The notes beneath the pieces are model-generated. The model searched no databases. It had not been told where the DNA came from and was given only the letters and a program-made list of their open reading frames with translations. The translations under genes and the position numbers were made by a program. Of a stretch of 64,000 nt of DNA, positions 1-10,100 are shown one piece after another (position 1 is the stretch's first letter; each line of letters starts with the position of its first letter). The stretch is from Branchiostoma belcheri (taxonomy: Eukaryota; Chordata; Leptocardii; Amphioxiformes; Branchiostomatidae): NCBI RefSeq assembly GCF_001625305.1, contig NW_017803987.1, forward strand, positions 961,028-1,025,027, in the 5' to 3' direction.

Positions 1-195
1 AACTGTCTGTCATACATCACTGAGAAACGTTCATGTCCCTCCAAGCCAGTTTCAGTTTCAATAAGTTTCTTAACTGTTATGTTTGGGCGTCCAACTCTTC
101 TCTTACAGGTATCAGGGTTCCAGAGTAGAAGCCTACTGGCTGGTTCTTCACTACGTATTACATGACCGGCCAAGCTTAGTCGTCGACATTTGACT
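1..195 (-). mobile_element. LINE reverse-transcriptase C-terminal fragment
   Basis: The minus strand is open in one frame for the whole stretch. It reads as the tail of a non-LTR retrotransposon polyprotein: a LAGHVIRSEEPASRLLLW segment followed by RRVGRPNITVKKLIE. This matches the family pattern of a GHV(L/I)R motif, then a basic RGRP motif just after the reverse transcriptase. It is a fragment cut by the window edge and lies in a PRPF6 intron. The family (RTE/CR1/L2-like) cannot be fixed from this piece. Confidence 0.7.
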
Positions 196-555
196 ACAAG
201 TTGCTGTATCTTTATCAAATATCCTCAAAGTTAAAATTACACAACCCAAACTTTCATTAACTGTGGCATTCAAGGGTATTAACCCCATCAATAATACTGA
301 TCCTGGATTCTTATAGTAAACTAGATACTTAAGTCAAATACTTTCACTAAGTCCAAGATTAGCACAATATGAGGTGTTTGTTTGTTTGTTTGCTTGTTTG
401 TTTGTTTGAGTCTTTGTTTATTCATAAAGTACTCACATGAGTTAAGAGGTCAGAGTCGGACAAAGTGTAACAGCATACGGGTTAAATGATTTAAGTCCAA
501 ACGAATTCATAAGCATGTACTCAAAATACATCTATATAGACGAAAAGTTTCATAC

Positions 556-3112
556 TTTTCGTGGCGGGGGTTACGCTGTCTCTTGTTGCGAGCGTCGCCG
601 ACTTCCGGAATGCTGTTCCACATGTCGTCAGACACATCTGACAGTTTTCTCTGGAGTAAAACAACGTAAGAATCATCAGGACACACTGGCAAATCGACAA
701 ATGCAATTCATTCGACAAATGTAATTCATTTTGTCTTCACAGCTGCAAAATTTCAGTCTGCGGAAAATGGATATGCTCACAGAAGATTTAAAAGTGTTCA
801 CAGTTGAAGAAGGGCTCAAATTAACACCTGCTTGACCCATACTCAAATTACAGATTGTTTTACCTTCAGGTCGACAAACTGTTGCTGGATCTTGGGTCGC
901 TCCTGACGATACTTCATGATCTCTTCTCTCTCCCTCTGTTCTCTGGAAAACAAGGAATCAAGGAGTAATTAAGCAGAAGTTAAGGAACCAATAATAACAT
1001 TATTCTGTAGAAAAGCTATCAGACACAGAGAAGCAAACCAAAGCTAGCATAAGACTAGAGAAGTAACATTTGCAAAGCAAATGCATAATGTTTACCTTCG
1101 GACATGGTCTGCTCTCTTAATTCTTACTCAAACACATTCACATACATGTAGTACTAGTATATTTTATATGGTGACAGGAGCAGAGCAGACCATGAAATTA
1201 CAACATTATGTAACCCAACACAAGTCACAATGGTGACAGGCGTCAACAAATCATGTCATTGGTCAGGTCATAGGTCACTGTTTGGAGAAGAAGAAGAGGA
1301 AGAAACAGAGCAAAAACAATATGTTTTCCTTTGATTTGGTAAACATAATTAACACAGACTGTAGTGAGATTTTCTGTCATGCTGACCTCCTTTCTTTGCG
1401 CTTTTCGTCCATCCTTTTGTCAATGGCCTCGTAGATGGCATCAGCCTCTTCATCGTCCTTTTCATACGGACCGCTGGCAAACAGACTGCCTCCATATCCT
1501 GCAAACTGGAGTATCATGGTCATATTAGAGACAACAGACAAGGATTGACAAACATTGCATGTCAAAAATCTGTTCAAGGATATCAAAAGGTAATTTTCTT
1601 TTTTACCATACTGTATACAGGTACATAGTTTTGTTACAGACAAGTATGCATTGACAATTAGAGGAAATTATATATGTACAGTATAATCTGTGCACAGACA
1701 TCTACAGAAATTTAAACAGAAAAAAGACTAAACATAATTTTTGACACACTGTATGCTCCGCCTTTTCGTCGGTGTATATGGTGAGATAATCCCTGCTCAC
1801 TCGGTGGTTTATTCGGTGGTTATCGCACCTGACCAGGGATTATCTCACCATATACACCTCTGGGCAGGGCATTAACCCTTTATTAAACAATACCTCGTCA
1901 TAGTTGGAGTCATTCAGATCCTCCTCCTCCTCTTCCTCCTCCTGGTTTTTCGCCTTCTGTGCCGCGTGCTGCGCCGCAAACGTACGCTTTCCCGGAGGGG
2001 CGTGGCGGTCGTCGCTGGGAACAACGATAATTTCATCATCATATTCATGGGAAATCAGAAAGATAACATTTGCAAAGCAAATGCATAATGTTTACCTTTG
2101 CATATGGTCTGCTAAGTAATTCTTAAACAAAGTCATATGTAGTAACAGGAGTCTAAAACCCTCCTGCTATAAAATTGCAACATGATGTAACCCAACACTA
2201 GTTACCATGGTGACAGACATCTGGTTCAGGTCATTGACTTAATTGGTGTGGATAAGAAGAATAAGAGGAAACAGCAAAACAATATTTTTTCCTTTGGTAA
2301 ACATAATAAAGAAAGTAAACTTGGGCTTCTTTCATTGCATTACAGTCCTTAGAATATCATTGTTTTTAAAAGTGTCTTAATTTTATTGTTTGATTTTAAT
2401 TTACTGGTAACCTTCTCCCTTCTGCCCAAGTTGCAATGAATAGAAAATTGGTAGCCAAACTACTTTACTTAGTGTGCTAACAAGTTATGCTCATGTAGCT
2501 TATGTGTTATCACTATAACACTACAATGGTTATTTCTTTATGTCATCTTTTGCACTTGGCTACATATTAGTGATACAGTTATTCTCAACATTAGGTCATT
2601 GCCAATACTTGCAATACAAATGTAAGAGAATTGTGGATAATAAATTATGACTGTAGTTGTAATTTGACCACTTTTTTTTCAAGAAAATGCTGAAGGTTAT
2701 GACATGTTGATTTAATGAAGACTTACACAACATCTGTGGCGTCACGGGCAGGACCGATATCAGATCTGGTGGTGAAACCAGTGGCTCTGTGGGGAAACAA
2801 ACAAACAAACAAGTAAATACAAACAGTAAAGATTCTAAAATTATTAGTATGTTGGCTTTCTAGAACCATGCACTGAAAAAAGGCATCCGGATCCGCACTG
2901 AAAAAAAAATTTCCAGCACACTCGGGTTCTCAAATTTGGCGTTGCGTACAGCTGTGAAAACGCGATGAATTTCAATCAAAATTGGCTCAAAGACGTCTAG
3001 AAGGAGTAACAAAAGTGTCTTACCCTCTTCCAAGGCCCGGGACGTATCCAAGAGGACTTGGAACGCCGATAAAATGTTTCTTCTTTATGTTGGGATTTAC
3101 TTGTGTGGCCAT
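556..3112 (-). CDS. PRPF6: PRPF6, pre-mRNA processing factor 6 (5' part, partial)
   Basis: U5/tri-snRNP bridging protein of the spliceosome, nuclear. Six coding exons read on the minus strand: 3112-3024, 2786-2727, 2014-1894, 1505-1387, 942-864 and 650-556. All have AG/GT borders and phases that join cleanly, giving 187 codons plus two bases. The product begins [20 protein letters not shown] and continues through [31 protein letters not shown], an acidic run, [20 protein letters not shown] and [17 protein letters not shown]. This is nearly identical in order and wording to the human PRPF6 N-terminal (PRP1_N) domain. The HAT-repeat exons lie beyond the left edge. The start codon sits in a GGCAAGATGGCC context, a YY1-like site often found at the 5' end of housekeeping genes. 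Identity is very secure; splice sites are inferred. Confidence 0.95.
1054..1350 (+). mobile_element. MITE family A copy 1
   Basis: About 290 bp copy of the commonest repeat in the window. It starts with a small palindrome (CATTTGCAAAGCAAATG at its core), then ATGTTTACC. It carries conserved words including GTGACAGGAG, TGTAACCCAACAC and GAAGAAGAAGAGGAAG, and ends in GGTAAACATAA. ATGTTTACC and GGTAAACAT are inverted. No coding capacity. Lies in a PRPF6 intron. Confidence 0.8.
1771..1858. repeat. 25-bp perfect inverted repeat
   Basis: Two perfectly complementary 25-bp arms (1771-1795 and 1834-1858) flank a 38-bp loop that itself holds two copies of TCGGTGGTTATCG-like sequence. Arms start GGTGTATATGGTGAGATAAT. 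A fold-back element or remnant in a PRPF6 intron, about 35 bp from exon 3. Confidence 0.85.
2054..2306 (+). mobile_element. MITE family A copy 2
   Basis: Same family as 1054-1350, same orientation. It has the AAGATAACATTTGCAAAGC start and the CCTTTGGTAAACATAA end, and sits immediately upstream of PRPF6 exon 3. Confidence 0.8.
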
Positions 3113-3576
3113 CTTGCCTATCGTTCGTGGGGCGTCTGATCAAAGTCTCGCAGGTTCTAGCGAGATTTACGAAGTGACGAGAACGGAATCTGCCACTTGG
3201 ATTTAGGTAGGAAAGGGACTCACAGAACAACTTTCTTTTACAGATGTTTAATCTGCACATGAATATGAATGAATGATCGAATAAAGCTACTATTCTAATA
3301 TTTTACTGAAAAATGAAGTTAAAGAACTTTTAAGAAACGTATAGACATGGTTTATTAGTTTCCATTTTTCCATACGCCCCTATTTGTTATAGTCGCATAT
3401 TCTACTGGATACAAGATGGACGAAAAAGTTAGTTTTCTTCTCGTTCTCCCAACTTTGGCGGTGTTTTCATGCTATATTGTCACTGGATAGGCGTCTAGAA
3501 GACGTGAACCATGTCTTTTTTTATCACGAAGAAAACTTGAAAGATACAGGGCGTAACTGTAAGGAACATTTTAAAA
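3113..3576. promoter_or_regulatory. Divergent promoter between PRPF6 and the TPR-TIR gene
   Basis: Only 464 bp separate the two start codons, which point away from each other, so both promoters and 5' UTRs must lie here or overlap their neighbours. A YY1-like GGCAAGATGGCC covers the PRPF6 start. No TATA box stands out. A UTR intron for either gene cannot be excluded. Confidence 0.6.
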
Positions 3577-6497
3577 ATGCAAACGACTTTTTATAACCCG
3601 GAAGCGAGGCAGTTATGGCGCCGTTTTCAAACTTTCCCCAACTTGGCCGACCTTGGGATCGGGGAGTGGAGAAAAACAGACCTGATCAGACTCCTGCACC
3701 AAGTCGAGCGCAAGAGAGAAGACTCCTCGCCATCTGTTTTACAAAACCAGGTGGATAATATGCTCGGATTTCTGTACTTCAAGCTAAACATGACCAAAGA
3801 AGCGAAGGGGTGTCTTGGGAGAGTGAAGGACCGTGATCCATCGAACATCGTGGCTTTTACGACAAGAGGCTACATTCTCTTGGACCACAACCGCCTTACA
3901 CAGGCCAAGATTGTCCTGGAGGAATTTGAGGACGAGATATCCCCGGGGAAGACAACAGAAGAGGAGGTTGGGTTGAGGAAGGCGATAGCGTTGGGTGAAA
4001 AGGCGTTTTGCTGCTCACAACTCGGACCGAAGTATTTCAAACAAGGAATTGAACTCTACGAGACCGCCTTATCTTGCCCAGTCTTAGACACAGAGTGTGG
4101 ATTGGTTCTTAAGTTTGGCCTTGGCTTGTTGCTGTCTAAGTGTTTGAGTGAAGACGTCTGTGTACAGATAGAAGGTTTTGATCCGGACTCGTTTTACGGA
4201 AGGGCAAGAGACTTGTTTCTAGGCGTGGTCGCAGAGGAAACCATGGAGATGGTTGCTAGGGCGTGGCTGTTGCTAGGGGAGACGCAAGTGAAGTATTTCC
4301 GCTTTCTGTCCGTACCGGAACAGGATTTGATGAAGAAAATGGCGTCACATTTGACTGAAGAAGTCTGTTTCGCCAAAGCTAAAGACATCGCACAGGGGAA
4401 GGATGCGTTCGTCTTAGAAAGACTAGGGTGTCATCTGAGACTTTGTAAGAAATTTAGCGCTGCCATTGCAACGTTGGAACAAGCCATAGAACTGAGATCA
4501 ACTTCATTTGCATATCATGAAGTCGGGCTGGTCTACCTAGAGAAATGGGCATCTTCTAAGAAACCCAGGCCTTATAGGCCTACAAGGAACAAAGACGCCA
4601 AGCCACGTCTTAAGTCATCGGCGAAAAAGTCTCAAGCCGATATTTGGACGTCTCAGACAAGTGTCTCAAAGAGTAGGACACAGACAGGTGGAGGCGACAC
4701 TGGGATCTGGCACAGCGTAAAACCCACACCTTCGGAGCCACATGCAAATCTGCAACGCGTTCTCAAATCGCCAGGAGGCGCTGCAGGGTTAAAGAACGCC
4801 GATTGCGTCCTAAAAGTCGACCCAAAGACGGACGCCATAAGAAGAGGGCAGGTCGATCGAATTCTAACTGCGGCAGGGAATCTTGTCTTGAAAGATGGCA
4901 AAAGCCTCCTACTGAAAAAAGCAAAAGAGTACTTCGTAAAAGCTCTTGAGCTAGGAGGATTTTCTCGCTATCTGATCCTGAAAGATCTTGCGAGAGCTAA
5001 GTACTCCCTTGGCACGGATCCTTCGGAAGTGTTCGGCGTTTTGGAGCAGGCGCTCCGTACGGGCGATGGATCGGTACAGTTTCGGAAGTGTTCTCGCAAT
5101 GTTCTGGAGCTGTGGGGGTTGTACCTACTGGATCAAGGCGATATCACCCGTGGAAAACTACTGCTGTGTAAGGTGTTGGGGATGTGCGTGACAGAGATGG
5201 TGGCACAGGACGTATGCAAGGTTTCAGTCTGCGACATTCTCCTGGGCCGAGAGAAAAACCCTAGCGGAGAACTCGCTACAACGTCGGTAAGATACCTGCC
5301 AGTGTTGAAACACTATCCCTTCCCGTCCTCAGTCACCACAACGGAACAAGTGCAAGAATATCTCAGTCAGCTTGTGGAAACGTGCGACGAAAACAACGAC
5401 TTCTGTGAAGCAAAAGTGTACCGAACGCTTGTTACAGCTTTTGGCGGCACTGTAGATCGGAATCGTTCTACAGAATGTAATCTAGCTGTTGCTCGTATCC
5501 AAGCGGGCGTCAGCGAAGTCATCGCAAGTGATGTTTATCGCGAGACGTTTCACGGTGTCATAGCGCCACCTGGCGATCACAGTTGTCGCTACAGCGTGTT
5601 TGTCATGTACGACCCCAAGGATCAGACCCAAGCAGATGAGCTGGTGAAACTGATCGAGGTTGACTGCGGTCTTCATTGCTGTTATGAATCAAGAGACTTC
5701 GAGCCCGGGTTGTTCCCGATGGACAACATTGAAAGGTGTCTGTCTCGCTCATGCAGCGTTCTACACGTCTTAACTTTGACGTACGCCAGGTAATATATAT
5801 ACCTATAACAACCTTACGTTGGACAAGCTTAGGCGTCCTCATAAACAACATTCTGTAGAATTAACGATGTTGGAATAGTGGAAAACGAAAAGCATAGTTC
5901 TGTACTTTTTTTAAGGGTGGAGCATACTTACAGAAATAAACAGGGGCCAGGTTATTTTCCCTACGCAATGTCTGTTAGATAGATAATAACCAGTACATAA
6001 GTTACTTGTATCTCATACCAGTACGCAGCTTCTGACAGAGAACTTTGGGTGTTCCCAAAATGTGACTGGAGGTAGCCGTAAAATAGTCTTTATCAGGCTT
6101 CGCACTGGGTGAGGCAAAAGTACTAGTACTGCTTTTGCAACTCCCCTGGCATATGTCATCTGTCCATGGTCAATTTCAACCTTTTTCAGCCGCTTTCGGA
6201 GCCTGGTAGCGGCTAGCTAGCCGTAAATAAATCAACTACGTCATACTTAATGATAATCTTATTCCGTCTTGTAGGAACTGTCTACAGTACACAGAGAAGA
6301 CACGCCGACTGGTGAGGGAGAGGGGCCACGGGCGTGTAGCGGCGGTGGTGTACAAACATTACCCCGGCCCACGGGAGTTGGAGGGCTGCACCGTCATAGA
6401 CAACGAGGAGTTCACCGACTCTTCCCAGGGGCAGAAGACCAGGAGATGGGCGGAGTTTCGGGAGGCGGTGTTCCGAGCATTGTTGCCGATAGATTGA
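3577..6497 (+). CDS. TPR-repeat protein with C-terminal TIR domain
   Basis: Two coding exons, 3577-5789 and 6275-6497, joined in phase (AG|G, Arg738), give 811 residues. The start is fixed by an in-frame TGA at 3538-3540. Residues about 50-450 hold TPR-type helical pairs, for example NMLGFLYFKLNMTKEAKGCL and LGCHLRLCKKFSAAIATLEQ. Their arrangement recalls TTC22 or IFIT-like proteins. Residues about 671-811 form a TIR domain: box 1 YSVFVMYDPKD (672-682), box 2 RDFEPG (706-711), and a box-3-like RRWAEF around Trp796. The intron interrupts the TIR domain after box 2. Between the repeats and TIR lies a basic, Lys/Ser-rich linker near residues 330-400. TIR domains act in innate immune signalling or as NAD-cleaving enzymes, and TPRs bind partners, so an immune adaptor or sensor role is inferred. 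An ATTAAA at 6555-6560 is a possible poly(A) signal. No signal peptide or membrane span is seen. Confidence 0.88.
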
Positions 6498-7191
6498 CCC
6501 TGACCTCTTCCGTCAATGGCAAGTGGCCAGCAAGCCGATTTGAAAAAAAAAAGAATTAAATAGAGTGTCTCATCGGTCATCAACTATTCCAAGAGCTATT
6601 TTCTTTGTCTTTTTTGTTTCTTTCCGTACATAATTTCTTGCCCTTTATCTTCTTTTACTCCTGTTGCCTTTCTCTCCTTTGCTTCCTTCTGTTGTTGCTG
6701 TTATTACATTGATCATTTCAATGGTCCATTGTATTAGCTATATTTGTCACATTACCATCGGTCAATTTTGCCTACAATGCACTTTCTAGTCCGTGGTGCT
6801 TCCCCAAAGCTTTCCCTGTCATTCCACTTTACTTTCCAGCCTTAGAATGTACCCAAAAATATCTTAGTTCTTGTCATTACTCTCCCTCTCCGAGTTATGA
6901 CTCCAAAAGTGATGAGAGATTACACTGGTCCACAGTCATCCCATGTGTCATGATGTGTGTCGACTTTTATTCACGCAGACCAAAACAAATTTAAACTCTT
7001 CCTTATCATTGCAACAAGTATTAAATATGCTTTCTTCCTACTTGCGGATTTAATTAAAACGATTGGACATTATCAACTGATATGCGAAAGTAGAAACCAT
7101 TGGAAAGTTTCCGTACATTTGGTACAGTTTGTATCTTCCTTTCGTTACACCGTATTGAAGCGATTTTGCTTTTATCTCTTTTTTTTTCCAT
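6498..7191. other. Convergent intergenic gap between TPR-TIR and KLHL genes
   Basis: Holds the two 3' UTRs. ATTAAA at 6555-6560 suits the plus-strand gene. TTTATT at 6966-6971 (AATAAA on the minus strand) lies about 220 nt past the Kelch stop and suits that gene. The rest is AT-rich, T-tracted sequence with no convincing exon or repeat. Confidence 0.5.
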
Positions 7192-10100
7192 TCACTTCGA
7201 CTCCGTTCCGAACTGGTAACCAGTTTTCACTCGATCTACGGGCACGGTCAGGGCTATCGCGGACACCGCGACCAGAGGGCCGCTCATCTCGGGCGCCCAG
7301 CTCCACTCGTCCCGGGTAACGTCGTAACACTGCACGGCCTTCAGGTACTGCCTGGTAGACTCGCTCCAGCCGCCGCAGACGTAGACTTTGGTGCCCACCG
7401 CGGCGGCGCCTGCTGTACTCACTCCCGACAGGATGGGGGACAGGGCCGTCCACTGGTCGTTCAGCGGGCTAACGGGGAACAAAAAGGAAACGTTCAGCTT
7501 ATACTGCCAACATTGTCTAACAACAACGCAAAGATTACTGCCAACATTGTCTAACAACAATGTAAAGATTATTGCCAACATTAAGTGAGTGAAGGTTAGA
7601 CATCCAGGTAATAGGATACGCCAAAAACAGTTACTCAAGCAACTGGATATGATTTTGGAAACCGTAGCATCCACTACCTTTCGTCAGTGACACTAGAGAC
7701 TGCAAACATTGACTAAGAACAACATAAAATTCCTGCCAACATTTTCTAACAACGTAAAGATTCCTGCCAATATTGTCTACCAACAACGTAAAGATTACAA
7801 AAGAATATTGTCAACGTTTCGATGACCGTCTGTCATGACCAGTCAGAATTGCCCTGATGAAGATCACAGACGGTCATCGAACGTCGGCTCGTAAAAATAA
7901 ATGGTTGTGATCAAAGAACTTTGCTATTCATTCATTGTCTTTGGAAATATGCTATCCTCTCACCTGTAGCTCTCCACATGCATGACGTCCACTCTGTCGC
8001 CCTTCCCGCTCAGCTGACTGCCTCCCATCGCGATGATCTTCTCTCCCACCGTCACCATGTTGTGCCAGCCCCGCGGCTGGCTCATGGACGTCCGGTCGTT
8101 CCAGCTGTCCTCAGACAGGCGGTAACAGATCAGGGACCGAGAGTACGTCCCGCCGATGTACCTGGAAATGTGCAGAGATTTGTTTGCAATATATATTTTT
8201 TGTTTGTTTTTACTTTAGGCCACACCAACTTACATTGATGGTTTATTATGTTTACCAAAGAAGAACCTATTGTTTTTGCTGTTTCCTCTTCTCCAAACCA
8301 ATAAGGTCAATGACCTGAACCAGACGTCTGTCACCATGGTAACTAGTGTTGGGTTACATAATGTTGCAATTTTATAGCAGAAGGGATTTAGACTCCTGTC
8401 AACCTATATAATCTATATATGAATGTGCTTGAGTAAGAATTAACAGAGTAGACCATATGCGAAGATATAACATTATGCATTTGCTTTAGTCTATTTATTA
8501 TTTTATTTCCATTGATCATTACAGTAACTGTTATGGTCTAAAAGGACTGCGCTGTTAGGTGAGATACGTACCCTCCGCCGATGTACAGGAGCCCCCCATG
8601 TACAGCCCCGGCGTGGCAGCAGCGCGGGTACAGGAGGTTGGACACGTACGTCCACTCGTTCTTCGCAGGGTCATACATCTCCACAGAGGACAGTGTGCCG
8701 CCTGGAACGGTGCACAGCACAATATTATGTCAGTTGTATGCTTTCTGCCAATGATATCAACAAGATTACATTACCTCTTTAGCTTTGAAGTGGCCCGATG
8801 GCCGTGTTACGTGGCGACCACTAAGTAAAAAAGGGTACGGCTAAGCGGATACAGGGGTGCATGCCAAAGAATTCATACGAATTGTACGGAATTCATACGA
8901 ATTTTACGGAATCCATGCGAATTTTTGAAAGACATACAATTTATTACAAGGAAACATACGAATTTCACGAAACACATACGAGTCATTACCAGAAAGACAC
9001 GAATTTTACGGAATCCATATGATCCATTACTCGGAAACATACGATCCTTTCTAATTTGGTGATCTACAGGTCACCAAATTAGTGAGGATCGTATGTTTCC
9101 TTGTAATGAATCGTATGTTTTTTTCATAAAATTCGCTTGGATTCTGTAAAATTCGTATGAATTCTCTAAAATTCGTATGAATTCTTTGGCCCCTGGGATA
9201 AAAACTGAGCAAACAAAGCCGAAAGTTGACATTTGTCGTTCTTTGGGGCCAGCGCACGTTGAATCAGGACGGCGGCCGATATCGACTTCCATGCACATTT
9301 CATACACTTTAAAAAGGTAGTAAAAGTCTCACCTGCGTTCCTGCCTCCTACCGCCAGGAGGCGCCCTGACACAGCATTAACGTGGAAGTGCGTGCGTCTC
9401 TCCATCATGGGCGCTAGCTGCACCCACGTGTTGGACCTGGGGTCGTATCTGTGTGGTCAAAGACTTGTTAGTAGACCATACTGAGGAGATTTGGAAACAT
9501 TTAACCACCTGCAAGACTGTGGTTGGATCTCGTAGAAGTGCTAGCTTATTTTTGGTGTGCTTATCGGGCATTCTTTTTTTTGCACTGGTATCTTTCTTAT
9601 GGGTGTCGTATTGGAGACTGCCTGATCAATTTTGATACTGTCCTGCTCTATTGCCGATTTGATACCGTATTGCCAATTTGATGCTGTATTGCCAATTTGA
9701 TACTGTGTTGCCAATTTCATACTGTGTTGTAAATACAATTTGATACAGGTTTACCGATTTTATAGCCCCTATCAGGTTTCGGGTGCCCTGCCCAGTTTGA
9801 TTAATGAGGTTCTCCCTCTGGAATAGGCTACATGTACCATATCTATTACAGCCTGATTTTATTTTGTTCTGTACTGTAGTGTACTGTGTAAAATGAGTAT
9901 GAGATCTCCGAATTCTTGTTCTATACTGTCTTGCCAATTTGCTACTGTATTGCAGCCACCGTAAGATCTGCTAGTAGATTGCTGCCTGCCCACCTGACTG
10001 CCGTGTTGACGCTGTGTTTGGCCTGGTTAGAGGCGTCGTACTGGTCCTCCCCACCAACAACATACAGGAAGTTGTCCATCACCACTGCCGCCTGATGACC

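Noticed and set aside
3627..3848. Antisense reading frames within the TPR-TIR exon
   Set aside because: Shadows of the long plus-strand coding exon.
6957..7319. 120-codon plus-strand reading frame over the Kelch last exon
   Set aside because: Its second half is antisense to real Kelch coding sequence; the first half is AT-rich.
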